A stretch of 30,434 nucleotides of DNA from an uncultured Alphaproteobacteria bacterium (GCA_934230415.1 CAKQEW010000009.1:1-30434), one strand, 5' to 3'; positions 7,000-15,292 are shown, numbered from the stretch's first letter. Numbers and translations are program-made. Notes: generated by a model not told the origin, from the sequence alone.

Positions 7000-7643
7000 T
7001 GAAAAAATTGATAATGTTTTTATCGGGATTAACACTGTTGGTACTGACATTTGGGCTGCTGTACCTGACAGGGGCGATTTATGACGCCGGTGAAAAACGT
7101 ACAGTGGACACATATTTCTTTCAGCCAAATAATTTATCCAGTCAACGCCCCGGCGAAATTCAAACGCCTGATGAAATGGGCGACAGTCGTATTTTAACCA
7201 TGCTGGTTGACCGATATGTGACAGAATATTTTTATGCCATCCCAGACCGTGAAAACATTGCACGTCGCACCCGCACCGGTGACACATTGGCACGCATGTC
7301 ATCGGACGCCGTTTTTAACGCCTGGCGAAATACAACCGCGTTGGATATTCAGCACCTGGCCGATGAAAAGGCACTGCGTACGGCGGCCGTTATTGGCGAC
7401 ATCGTCCGCCCATCCGGCAGCGATTATTGGCAGGTGGATTATGAATTACGCACATGGCGCACACCAAATGATTTAACTGTTGCGCCCGATGTCACACGTG
7501 GTACAATGTTTATGAAAATCAGGTACGAATCCGGGTTGCGTAATTCAATTCTGGAATACGGAATCCACAAATTTTTGGACAATGGGGGCGACCCGGCCAC
7601 ATTGTTTAAATTTCAGGTTACCGCCATAGAAGGCGTAAATTAA
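6999..7643 (+). CDS. VirB8-like bitopic membrane protein 2
   Basis: A 214-aa protein with an N-terminal membrane anchor (about residues 5-27) followed by a periplasmic domain. Its body (helical segment MLVDRYVTEYFYAIPDRE, then strands around DYWQVDYELRTW and GTMFMKIRYE) has the helix-then-curved-sheet pattern of VirB8/NTF2-like domains, but lacks the clear VDPF signature of its neighbour. I read it as a diverged VirB8 paralogue; two VirB8 genes also occur in rickettsial type IV systems. Its start codon overlaps the stop of the preceding gene. It could instead be an unrelated NTF2-like periplasmic protein. No catalytic motif is visible. Confidence 0.6.
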   Translation: MKKLIMFLSGLTLLVLTFGLLYLTGAIYDAGEKRTVDTYFFQPNNLSSQRPGEIQTPDEMGDSRILTMLVDRYVTEYFYAIPDRENIARRTRTGDTLARMSSDAVFNAWRNTTALDIQHLADEKALRTAAVIGDIVRPSGSDYWQVDYELRTWRTPNDLTVAPDVTRGTMFMKIRYESGLRNSILEYGIHKFLDNGGDPATLFKFQVTAIEGVN

Positions 7644-7650
7644 GGCACAC

Positions 7651-8442
7651 ATGAAAAAGGCAATATTGATATTTTTTGGATTGTTTCTGGTAACGATATC
7701 GTCCCCTGGCACACTGCGTGCCGATGATGGCGATGCATTTGATTTCAGTGAATTCACCGTCATAGACAGCGACGATGCCAATATCAGCGTCGCATCGGTC
7801 AGTCTGAACCCCGGGGCCAGCCCGGCGGCGGTTTCATCATTTGATATTGCCGGCGTTATGTTGGGCATGCCTTTTGAAGATGTGCAAACATTATTCTTTA
7901 AGACCAAGGGACTATATTCCCCGCGCAAGGACAACAGCATTATTTACACAATTGCCAAGGATTGGAAATATAACCTGGATTACGAATGTCGTCAAAATGG
8001 AATTGTTATCCCGGCGGAATTAACAAAATGTATAAACAGTCTGGCGCGCAATCGCGGGTTGATGTATGCGTCTGAATTGCACCTGGTGCGGGAAAATACC
8101 GGCGAAACAATCGTGATTTATTTTACCAGTAACGCAACAGATAACCTGGTTTGGCGTATAGTGTATAACAATGACGTCAATGAACTGGAAGGTGCCGACG
8201 AAAAATTTGAAAATCAGCGCCAGAAAAAAATCCTGGCATTTTGGCAGGCGGTGTTGGACAAATATGGTGCACCGAATTCTGATTCAGACAAGTGGATTTC
8301 CACAACGAATTCATATGACCCGATGATGACGGCATATTATGGCGCACTGGATTTGGTGGACAATGGGCGCTATGCAACCGATGCGGCAAAAAATGTAGAG
8401 GCCGCACGTGATAATTTCCAGGCAAAACCGTACGCATTTTAA
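7651..8442 (+). CDS. Secreted protein of unknown function in the VirB8-like operon
   Basis: Not recognised. A 263-aa protein with a signal peptide (about 25 residues, ending TLRA-DDG). The mature part begins with an acidic region and then FDIAGVMLGMPFEDVQTLF (residues 64-82), a short motif of the 'aGv-LGM--edV' kind that recurs in various proteobacterial periplasmic proteins. Two cysteines (in YECRQNG and LTKCINS) could form a disulphide. No lipobox, barrel or enzyme signature is visible. The ATG at 7651 follows AAGG 7 nt after the upstream stop, so it belongs to the same operon, and the next gene yraN overlaps its stop by one base. A role with the VirB8-like proteins is a guess from position only. 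Confidence 0.8.
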   Translation: MKKAILIFFGLFLVTISSPGTLRADDGDAFDFSEFTVIDSDDANISVASVSLNPGASPAAVSSFDIAGVMLGMPFEDVQTLFFKTKGLYSPRKDNSIIYTIAKDWKYNLDYECRQNGIVIPAELTKCINSLARNRGLMYASELHLVRENTGETIVIYFTSNATDNLVWRIVYNNDVNELEGADEKFENQRQKKILAFWQAVLDKYGAPNSDSDKWISTTNSYDPMMTAYYGALDLVDNGRYATDAAKNVEAARDNFQAKPYAF

Positions 8443-8783
8443 TGAACACATACCAATCTGGATTATTTGCAGAATTCTGGGCACGAATGTATTTGCGCAT
8501 GCACGGATATCGCATTTTACGCCACCGTTATGTAACGGGGCGCAATACTGGGCGCGCAGAAATTGATATCATTGCCAAACGCAGGAACACTATTGTTTTC
8601 ATAGAAGTAAAACGCCGCCCCACAATAACCGCCGGATGGGATGCAATAACCCCGGCCCAGAGCGTGCGCCTGCGTCGCGCGGCGGAAACATTCCTGGCGC
8701 GCCAACCACGTCAATACGATGCCCGATTTGATGTAATTATTGTGTGCGGACTGCGCATATACCACGCCCGTGGTGCGATATAA
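8442..8783 (+). CDS. yraN: YraN family (UPF0102) nuclease-like protein
   Basis: A 113-aa protein of the UPF0102/YraN family, with a restriction-endonuclease-like fold. The family motifs are visible in order: an N-terminal G-x-x-A-E helix (GLFAEFWARMYLRMHGYRIL), then GRAEIDIIAKRRNTIVFIEVKRR, containing the PD-(D/E)xK-like set Glu, Asp, Glu-x-Lys. The family is widespread; its biological role is poorly known and is thought to involve DNA. Its ATG overlaps the upstream TAA, so it is co-translated as the last gene of the 6133-8783 operon. It ends 5 nt before the convergent envC stop, with no clear terminator between. Confidence 0.92.
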   Translation: MNTYQSGLFAEFWARMYLRMHGYRILRHRYVTGRNTGRAEIDIIAKRRNTIVFIEVKRRPTITAGWDAITPAQSVRLRRAAETFLARQPRQYDARFDVIIVCGLRIYHARGAI

Positions 8784-8788
8784 TTATA

Positions 8789-9862
8789 TCATTCTTCGCG
8801 GAACAGGCGTGCCGGATCAACCGCGGAATCACCACGCCGAACCTCCAGATACATTTCTGGTTTATCCGGATTCATACGACCAATTGGTTCCCCCGCCAGT
8901 ACATCCTGGCCAACCATCACATCAATATCGCCCAGGTTCGTCATAACCGTGTTATATCCATTCTTGTGCGACATAATCACCACGCGACCGAAACCACGAA
9001 AACTGTCGGCGAATTTCACCGTGCCATCCGCCGGCGCCAAAACCAACGCCGCCCCACGCGTACGAATGCGCCAACCATCTGATTTCAGTCCCAACGCCGT
9101 CTTTTCACCGAAATGCACAACCACACGACCATGAACCGGCTGATTTAACTTACGATACGAAAAACGTGCATCACCTGACATTTGCGAACTGCCCACGCCG
9201 GCGGATAATTCAGAAATATTCTTTGCGCGCGCCGACAATTCACGCAATTTTTTTTGCAGGGCGGCCTGCTCGTTCTTTAATTTTTCGTTCTGGGCGGCGC
9301 GTGTTCGCAACAATTTATCCAACTGGGTCTTTTCCGCGGCATATTTTTTCGCCGTGCGGTCCAGTTTTTCTTTTTCAATCGCACGTGCATCGCGAATTTT
9401 TTCCAGTTCACGAATCTGGGCCGTGGCGGTCTGAATTTCATCATCAAATCGCGACGCCGCACCCGACAGCACCGCCGACGTCAGTACATATTCGCGCATA
9501 TTATCCGTATCAAAATTTGGATGTGACGCAACGAACAGAATGCTGGCCGCGGCATCAGTAATGCGCGACCGGTTCGCATCCAGCGACTTTGTCAATTTGT
9601 CACGCTGGGCGTCCAAATCCGCAATCTTGCGCGCGACCGCACCACGTTGTTCTTCCAGGGTACTGACCTGTTCGCCGGCACGAACTAGTTTTTTCTTGGT
9701 TTGTTCAACCTCGCGCTCTGACGATTGAACCTGTTGGGTTAATTTCTGATTTTGCTGTTTGGTCTGTTCAATCTGGGCATTGATACGTGACAGTTCGCTG
9801 GCCGCGGGCGCACCACCCACCGCCAAAACCGCCAGCGCAAAACCAACAACCAGTTTTTTCAT
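8789..9862 (-). CDS. envC: EnvC-like murein hydrolase activator (degenerate LytM/M23 domain)
   Basis: A 357-aa periplasmic protein: signal peptide of about 21 residues (ending APA-ASE), a long coiled coil (about residues 22-235) and a C-terminal LytM/M23 domain (about 255-357). The LytM part has FGEKTALGLKSDGWRI and GYNTVMTNLGDIDVMVGQDV, where active M23 peptidases carry the HxxxD and HxH zinc ligands. These ligands are missing, as in EnvC, which activates amidases during cell separation rather than cutting peptidoglycan itself. Its ATG overlaps the tyrS stop by one base, so the two are co-transcribed. The function is inferred from architecture; the amidase partner is not in the window. Confidence 0.85.
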   Translation of the reverse strand: MKKLVVGFALAVLAVGGAPAASELSRINAQIEQTKQQNQKLTQQVQSSEREVEQTKKKLVRAGEQVSTLEEQRGAVARKIADLDAQRDKLTKSLDANRSRITDAAASILFVASHPNFDTDNMREYVLTSAVLSGAASRFDDEIQTATAQIRELEKIRDARAIEKEKLDRTAKKYAAEKTQLDKLLRTRAAQNEKLKNEQAALQKKLRELSARAKNISELSAGVGSSQMSGDARFSYRKLNQPVHGRVVVHFGEKTALGLKSDGWRIRTRGAALVLAPADGTVKFADSFRGFGRVVIMSHKNGYNTVMTNLGDIDVMVGQDVLAGEPIGRMNPDKPEMYLEVRRGDSAVDPARLFREE

Positions 9863-11076
9863 TATTTTTTCACAACACGCAGGAACGTCTTTTTACCCTT
9901 TTGCACAATGATTTCATCCGCCGGGGCAACCACGTGCTTTGGGTCTGTGATTTTTTCACCGTCCAGTTGAATTCCGCCCTGTTCCACATTGCGGCGCGCT
10001 TCGGATTTTGATGTAAACAGCCCCGCCCCACACAGGAAATCCAAGATACCCATTGCCGCACCAAATTCAATTTTCACAGATGGCATATTTTCAGATTTTG
10101 CCGCACCACCAAACAACGCATCCGCCGCATCCTGGGCCGCGACCGCCGCATCATGACCATGCGCAATTTCGGTTGCATGAAACGCCAGTACCCGCTTTAC
10201 CGTGTTCAGTTCTGCACCCTGGGCCGCCGCCAGGCGCGCAATTTCATCCAATGGAATTTCTGTAAAGATTTTCAGGAATTTTTCCACCAAATCGTCCGGC
10301 GTATTGCGGAAATACTGATAGTATTCATATGGGGACGTTTTATCTTCGTTCACCCAAACGGCATTGCCCGCCGATTTCCCAATCTTGTTCCCATTGGCAT
10401 CGGTAATCAGTTGCGTTGACAGGACGAAAACCTCTTGCCCCATTTTCTTGCGCACCAGTTCAACGCCCATAACACTGTTACCCCACTGGTCAGCGCCACA
10501 TAATTGAACCGTGCAACCGTATTTTTTATACAGCGTCAGGAAATCCACCGCCTGGAACGTCATATAATTGAATTCCAAAAACGTCATACCATTTTCCAAC
10601 CGACGACGCACACTTTCCATACCCAACATACGCGGTACGGTGAAATCAGTGCCAAATTCGCGCAGGAAATCCATATGACTGTACCCCGACATCCAGTCGT
10701 TGTTATCAACCATAATTGCGCCGTCCACGCTGTCATCAAAATGGATAAATTTCGCGATTGAATGACGCAATCCCGCACAGTTATGTTCAATTTGTGCATC
10801 GGTCAACATTGGGCGCCCCTTGTCCCGACCGGATGGGTCACCAATACGTCCCGTGGCCCCACCAACCAGCGCAATTGGCCGATGGCCATATTTCTGGAAC
10901 CAACGCATTAACATCAATGACGCCAAATGCCCCACATGCAACGAATCCCCGGTTGGGTCAGTGCCCCAATATACCGTCACACGCCCCGCATTCAATACGT
11001 CGTTTAACGCGTCCATATTTGACGCCTGGTTGATAAAACCACGTGCGTCCAGTTCCTGTAATAATTCGTTTTTCAT
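9862..11076 (-). CDS. tyrS: Tyrosyl-tRNA synthetase
   Basis: Class I aminoacyl-tRNA synthetase, 404 aa, that charges tRNA-Tyr. The ATP-binding HIGH motif is HVGH (residues 47-50), preceded by YWGTDPTGDSL. The KMSKS-like loop is KIGKS (231-235), and QLCGADQWGN (about 191-200) is the tyrosine-recognition region typical of TyrRS. A C-terminal S4-like RNA-binding domain covers about residues 340-404. The ATG at 11076 follows AAGGA. It is the first gene of a tyrS-envC pair, downstream of the tsf terminator. The leader between terminator and start contains a short hairpin and a CTCTGC direct repeat; I see no T-box. Confidence 0.97.
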   Translation of the reverse strand: MKNELLQELDARGFINQASNMDALNDVLNAGRVTVYWGTDPTGDSLHVGHLASLMLMRWFQKYGHRPIALVGGATGRIGDPSGRDKGRPMLTDAQIEHNCAGLRHSIAKFIHFDDSVDGAIMVDNNDWMSGYSHMDFLREFGTDFTVPRMLGMESVRRRLENGMTFLEFNYMTFQAVDFLTLYKKYGCTVQLCGADQWGNSVMGVELVRKKMGQEVFVLSTQLITDANGNKIGKSAGNAVWVNEDKTSPYEYYQYFRNTPDDLVEKFLKIFTEIPLDEIARLAAAQGAELNTVKRVLAFHATEIAHGHDAAVAAQDAADALFGGAAKSENMPSVKIEFGAAMGILDFLCGAGLFTSKSEARRNVEQGGIQLDGEKITDPKHVVAPADEIIVQKGKKTFLRVVKK

Positions 11077-11147
11077 GTCTTTTTCCTTGGATCCCTGTAA
11101 TGCTAGCAGAGTTTCATCCCCCGCGCAAATATTTTATCGTGGCAGAG

Positions 11148-11176
11148 CATATACTCTCTATAAAAAATACCGCCAA
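11148..11176 (-). promoter_or_regulatory. Weak candidate promoter for tyrS-envC
   Basis: On the minus strand TTGGCG (11171-11176), 17 nt, TATATG (11148-11153). The -35 would lie inside the tsf terminator stem, so the two signals would overlap. The match is modest and no better candidate was found in the 85-nt leader. Confidence 0.35.
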
Positions 11177-11190
11177 ACGGCGGTATTTTT
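11162..11190 (-). terminator. Intrinsic terminator after tsf
   Basis: TACCGCC/GGCGGTA stem with a 4-nt loop, flanked by A and T runs on both sides. On the minus strand it lies about 20 nt after the tsf stop and is followed by a 6-nt T-run. Confidence 0.88.
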
Positions 11191-11209
11191 TACTGGTATC
11201 ATAATGTTG

Positions 11210-12079
11210 TTATGCCAACATTTTTGCGACTTCATCCGCCAGGTTGTCTTCGCGTTTCTGGATACCTTCGCCCAGTACGTAATACGCATAACCGGCCAAT
11301 TTGCCACCATGTTCTGCAACAACTTCTTTAACAGTCTTGGATAGATCCATAACGAACGGCTGTTCTTCCAGAACAGTTTCCGCATAGTACTTGTGGATAC
11401 GACCCTGAACCATTTTTTCAACCACAGCCTCTGGTTTGCCAGCGGTTGCGCCAGATTCAATAAACACTTTCTTTTCGCGTTCAACCGCGGCCGGATCAAC
11501 GTCCGCAATTGTCATAAATTCAGGTTTATTTGCCGCGATGTGCATTGCAATCTTGTTGCCGATTTCATCAATTTTTTCAGAATCGCCGTCAATTGCAACC
11601 GCAACACCAATCTGGCCCATGCCTGGAACCAATGCGTTGTGGATATATGTGTAAATATGCTGGCCAGAAACGCGTGCGATACGGCGCAGGTTCATATTTT
11701 CACCAATTGTGGAAATTGTCGCTGCGATATCATCTTTGACCGCCGCCATTGTCGCATCAAAATCACCATTCAATTCCAATGCCTTGGCCGCAACGTCGGC
11801 AACCAATTTCTGGAACTTGTCATTTTTGGCAACAAAGTCTGTTTCGGCATTCAATTCAACGACACAGCCCATATTGTCACATTTAACAACGGTGACCAGG
11901 CCCGATGCCGCAACACGACCCGCCTTGGACGCTGCCTTGACAATACCTTTTTGACGCAGCCAATCCGCCGCTGCTTCTATGTCGCCATTTGATTCAACCA
12001 AGGCCTTTTTGCAATCCATCATACCTGCGGCTGTTTTTTCGCGCAGTTCTTGAATCATTTTTGCTGTTATTTCTGCCAT
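11210..12079 (-). CDS. tsf: Elongation factor Ts
   Basis: EF-Ts, 289 aa, the guanine nucleotide exchange factor for EF-Tu. The N-terminal UBA-like domain reads IQELREKTAAGMMDCKKAL and the core has the EF-Tu-contact motif TDFVAKN followed by the two dimerisation subdomains. The ATG at 12079 follows GGGAG. The start lies inside the last codons of the 107-aa ORF upstream (13-nt overlap), so its translation may be coupled to that ORF rather than directly to rpsB. A strong terminator follows. Confidence 0.98.
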   Translation of the reverse strand: MAEITAKMIQELREKTAAGMMDCKKALVESNGDIEAAADWLRQKGIVKAASKAGRVAASGLVTVVKCDNMGCVVELNAETDFVAKNDKFQKLVADVAAKALELNGDFDATMAAVKDDIAATISTIGENMNLRRIARVSGQHIYTYIHNALVPGMGQIGVAVAIDGDSEKIDEIGNKIAMHIAANKPEFMTIADVDPAAVEREKKVFIESGATAGKPEAVVEKMVQGRIHKYYAETVLEEQPFVMDLSKTVKEVVAEHGGKLAGYAYYVLGEGIQKREDNLADEVAKMLA

Positions 12080-12390
12080 AGTTTTCTCCCTAGGATAAAT
12101 TTTTTGATTTTTTGAATTGTTGTATGTTTTTGTGTGGCCGCCACCTGTCTGGCACGTGCAATCGCCGTTTGTGTATCACACGATAACGGTCCCGCACAGC
12201 CGGCAACCTTGGCAATAAAGCCCATGGATTGTCCGGTAACGGTATCCACACATTCATACACTGTTACGTCATCCTGGTAAGACAACGCGCGCGCAACATA
12301 ACTGACCCCAGCAGACGACACGATATACTCCGCCGCCTCGCTGGCGTGGGGCCAAACCGTGATGGTTGATGGGGTCTTGTTATCGCTCAT
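12067..12390 (-). CDS. Hypothetical 107-aa protein between rpsB and tsf
   Basis: Not recognised. The frame fills the entire gap between rpsB and tsf: it starts 8 nt after the rpsB stop and overlaps the tsf start by 13 nt. The N-terminal two thirds look like a small alpha/beta domain (ITVWPHASEAAEYIVSSAGV, then ARALSYQDDVTVYECV); the C-terminus is basic (QKIKKFILGRKLWQK). There are three cysteines, and no signal peptide or membrane segment. The tight spacing, the ATG start and normal-looking composition support a real gene co-transcribed with two translation genes. In most bacteria rpsB and tsf are adjacent with a short gap, so an insertion here is unusual. The alternative is a spacer that happens to be open. 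Confidence 0.7.
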   Translation of the reverse strand: MSDNKTPSTITVWPHASEAAEYIVSSAGVSYVARALSYQDDVTVYECVDTVTGQSMGFIAKVAGCAGPLSCDTQTAIARARQVAATQKHTTIQKIKKFILGRKLWQK

Positions 12391-12398
12391 CTTGCGCC

Positions 12399-13244
12399 TT
12401 ATTTGTCAGCCTTGTCGGCCAATTTACCACGACGTTCTGCACGTGCTTCGGATGTTTTGGATTTCTGACGTGCTTCTTTATCTTTGACGTCCGCTTCAAA
12501 ATCGTCCGCAACCGTCATGTCAGATTCAACCTTTTTACCGGCCGCACCGCCCAAACGTTTTTCAATACCAGACAGAATCGCGTCAACAAACAGGTCACAG
12601 TACAACTGGGTTGCACGTGCCGCGTCGTCATTACCCGGAATTGGGTAATCAACCAATTCTGGATTCGCGTTCGTATCGCAGATTGCGATTGTCGGAATAT
12701 CCAGATTGCGCGCTTCGCGAACAGCATTGATTTCACGTGGAACATCAATAACAATCATCGCCTGGGGTGTGCCATGCATTTCCAGAATACCACCGAAAAT
12801 GCTGCGCAATTTTTCAACTTCTTTGGTCATAACGCCAACTTCTTTCTTGGTCAAACCCAATTTTTCGGCGTTTTCAATGTCAGATTCCATCTTTTTCAGA
12901 CGACGAATTGACTGGGACACAGTTGTCCAGTTTGTCAACATACCACCCAACCAGCGGTTGTTGACATAATATTGACCGCAACGTTCCGCCGCATCTTTGA
13001 CGATATCTTTGGCCTGGTGCTTGGTCGCAACGAACAAGATTTTGCCACCGGCGGCCGCGATTGCTTCCAATGCAACCAACGAACGATACAGCAACGGTGC
13101 AGTTTTGTTCAAATTGATAATGTGAATCTTATCCTTGACCCCATAAACATACGGTGTCATCAACGGGTTCCAGCGACGTGTGTGGTGACCGAAATGGACG
13201 CCAGCTTCCATCAACTGCTTCATAGTAAATGTAGGCAATGCCAT
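12399..13244 (-). CDS. rpsB: 30S ribosomal protein S2
   Basis: S2, 281 aa, a component of the small ribosomal subunit that binds near the head-body junction and is needed to recruit S1. Hallmarks include MKQLMEAGVHFGHHTRRWNP at the start, YVNNRWLGGMLTNW, and AVREARNLDIPTIAICDTNA followed by DYPIPGNDDA. After the S2 core (about 230 residues) there is a charged Lys/Glu/Ala-rich tail of about 45 residues (to ...RGKLADKADK), as often seen in alphaproteobacteria. It is the first gene of rpsB-ORF107-tsf, with a leader of about 110 nt that could carry feedback regulation, although I could not assign a known motif. Confidence 0.98.
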   Translation of the reverse strand: MALPTFTMKQLMEAGVHFGHHTRRWNPLMTPYVYGVKDKIHIINLNKTAPLLYRSLVALEAIAAAGGKILFVATKHQAKDIVKDAAERCGQYYVNNRWLGGMLTNWTTVSQSIRRLKKMESDIENAEKLGLTKKEVGVMTKEVEKLRSIFGGILEMHGTPQAMIVIDVPREINAVREARNLDIPTIAICDTNANPELVDYPIPGNDDAARATQLYCDLFVDAILSGIEKRLGGAAGKKVESDMTVADDFEADVKDKEARQKSKTSEARAERRGKLADKADK

Positions 13245-13360
13245 GATTTTATCCTTTTTCTGTTGTTATCCTCGCCGTGGGCGCCAGACCAGATTTTAAT
13301 GCAAACCCAGACAGAAAATAGCCCAACGACTGTGTTATTCACGCATGCGCGTGTACCCCG

Positions 13361-13389
13361 ATAATAGACCAACCGCCTGAAAAAATCAA
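13361..13389 (-). promoter_or_regulatory. Sigma-70-type promoter for rpsB-ORF107-tsf
   Basis: Minus strand: -35 TTGATT (13384-13389), 17-nt spacer, -10 TATTAT (13361-13366). The predicted start near 13354 leaves a leader of about 110 nt before the rpsB ATG. Confidence 0.75.
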
Positions 13390-13434
13390 GTATAATTTGA
13401 CAAAATTAAATAAATTCAATTCATAAAACATGTA

Positions 13435-13462
13435 TTGACAAATATTTTTTGTGTATTATATT
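13435..13462 (+). promoter_or_regulatory. Promoter of the subtilisin-like protease gene
   Basis: TTGACA (13435-13440), 16-nt spacer, TATATT (13457-13462). A start 7 nt downstream falls on the A of the ATG at 13469, predicting a leaderless or nearly leaderless mRNA. A second TTGACAAA lies 38 nt upstream (13397) but has no good -10 element. Confidence 0.7.
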
Positions 13463-13468
13463 TTAAGC

Positions 13469-15292
13469 ATGAATTTATGGCGGGGGATTTTCACAAGTTT
13501 TGCATTCCTGGGGACATTTACCGGGACGGTGCTGGCCGCCAATGATTGCACCAATCCAACATATCGTCAAAACAATCCATCAGAATGTTATTTCTTTGGT
13601 GGCACAACGACCATCCTGGGGGGCACCAGTATAATTGGTGGTGCATTGGCACTGGTTGGTATGGCATCATCGGGTGGTGGTGGCGGCGGAAACGCAAACG
13701 CGACGTATATCCAACCAACACTGAGCACGGCGCACCTGGTCGGTGCCGATGTCAGTTCTGCGACACTGGCCGGTGTAATGGCCGCCCCAACATACAATCG
13801 CAATTATGACCAATATAACAGCATACGCCTGGCGTGGTCGTTGGCGCGTGGATATACCGGGCGTGGGTCTGAAATCGCCGTATTGGATGCCGGATCTGAC
13901 ACATGGCATGGCGCAACGGTTGCATCATTTGCGTCTGGGGCGGTTGCACCAGATGCCGTTGTTCGTGAATACAAGATTACAGACAGCAACATGCGATTTA
14001 TCCCGTATTCCCAGATTGGTGATACAATCGCCGCCGCATCCAGCGCCAACATATATAATGCCAGTTGGTCCGTCGGCATGCGCGCCACAGAACTGAAATC
14101 ACGTGCACACCTGGAACGCATCACCGATATAAATTTTGTGAACCAGATTTCCGCCGCCGCCACCGAACGCGATGCGATTTTTGTCTGGGCCGCGGGAAAC
14201 GATGGCGCCACACAATCCAGCGCACTGTCCGCCCTGCCCCGCGTTATGCCCGAATTACGTGGACATTTCATAAATGTTGTTGCATATGACGATGCGACCG
14301 GCAAATTGGCCGATTACAGCAATGCATGCGGCATCACCCGCGATTGGTGCATAACCGCACCAGGCACCCTGAACACAAAACACAGTGTGGCCGCCGGCAC
14401 CAGTTTTGCCGCCCCGATTGTATCCGCCGCAATCGCCGTTGTGCGCCAGGCATTCCCATACATGACCGCATCTGAAATCACATCACTGTTATTTGAAACC
14501 GCACGCGACCTGGGCGCACCAGGCGTTGACGACATATATGGTCATGGAATGCTGGATTTGGAACGCGCAACACGCCCCGTGGGTGCGGCCCTGGTACCAA
14601 TTGACGAAACAATGAGCCAGACCACCGCCGCCACCGCACGCGTATCCGGCCAGATTGCCCATAAAATCAAATCGGCAAACCCAGAATTCGCGTTTTTTGA
14701 TGGGTACGGACGCGCATTTGCCGGGGACATATCCGATAGCATATCTGTCCAGAATCCGTCCATGGCGTGGCGCCACCTGCACAGCGACAACACCGCCAGC
14801 GCATTTAACGCCGGCAACATCACATTTGGGTTCAGAAACGCCGATTTCCTGGTAATGGACGGGATGTTGGGGACTGATGGCAACAATTTTATGACGTTTA
14901 TGGGCGCGACCAATACATGGGATTTCATGAATGCTGAAATATTCCAGAATGCGACAATCGGATTTGCGCGCCCACGCACCGCTGAAAATTCACTGGTGAC
15001 AAATATATCCGGACTGACCACGGCGTCATTTGCAATCGGTGCCCGGTACAACGATTGGACATTTACCGCGATGATACCAGATACCATTGTATCTGGCGAT
15101 ATGACGATGCATATCCCGGTTGGACGCAACGCCGACGGCGTGGTAATGTTCCGCGACTACAACATTGATATGACATCGCGCCCAGCGCTGGAATTCCAGA
15201 CAAAATACAAATTCATGACATTTGGCGTCGTTGATAATCCATATGGCCGCGATGAAATTTACGTTCTGGGGACCTGGGATATTAAATTCTAG
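13469..15292 (+). CDS. Subtilisin-like (S8) secreted serine protease, autotransporter-like
   Basis: A 607-aa protein: signal peptide (about 23 residues, ending VLA-AND), a Gly-rich hydrophobic stretch (about 44-76), an S8 protease domain (about 108-375) and a C-terminal beta-rich region of about 220 residues ending in Phe, consistent with a small or reduced outer-membrane translocator. Catalytic residues are visible as Asp140 (IAVLDAG), His147 (HGATVASFASG) and Ser312 (AAGTSFAAP), with oxyanion Asn244 (AAGND). Asp and His are only seven positions apart, whereas subtilases usually have about 25-40, so the intervening loop is missing. The ATG at 13469 is preferred over the in-frame GTG at 13451, which lies within the promoter. 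No SD is present. The stop shares a CTAG palindrome with the convergent recombinase gene. Confidence 0.85.
   Translation: MNLWRGIFTSFAFLGTFTGTVLAANDCTNPTYRQNNPSECYFFGGTTTILGGTSIIGGALALVGMASSGGGGGGNANATYIQPTLSTAHLVGADVSSATLAGVMAAPTYNRNYDQYNSIRLAWSLARGYTGRGSEIAVLDAGSDTWHGATVASFASGAVAPDAVVREYKITDSNMRFIPYSQIGDTIAAASSANIYNASWSVGMRATELKSRAHLERITDINFVNQISAAATERDAIFVWAAGNDGATQSSALSALPRVMPELRGHFINVVAYDDATGKLADYSNACGITRDWCITAPGTLNTKHSVAAGTSFAAPIVSAAIAVVRQAFPYMTASEITSLLFETARDLGAPGVDDIYGHGMLDLERATRPVGAALVPIDETMSQTTAATARVSGQIAHKIKSANPEFAFFDGYGRAFAGDISDSISVQNPSMAWRHLHSDNTASAFNAGNITFGFRNADFLVMDGMLGTDGNNFMTFMGATNTWDFMNAEIFQNATIGFARPRTAENSLVTNISGLTTASFAIGARYNDWTFTAMIPDTIVSGDMTMHIPVGRNADGVVMFRDYNIDMTSRPALEFQTKYKFMTFGVVDNPYGRDEIYVLGTWDIKF

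Noticed and set aside
13451..13468. GTG start of the subtilase gene at 13451
   Set aside because: It lies within the promoter spacer and -10, and the resulting N-terminus does not start a clean signal peptide; ATG 13469 fits better.
13411..13477. Invertible promoter of the subtilase gene bounded by TAAATTCA/TGAATTTA
   Set aside because: The 8-bp arms are pure AT in an AT-rich spacer and one arm covers the start codon; chance is the simpler explanation, although an inversion assay would settle it.
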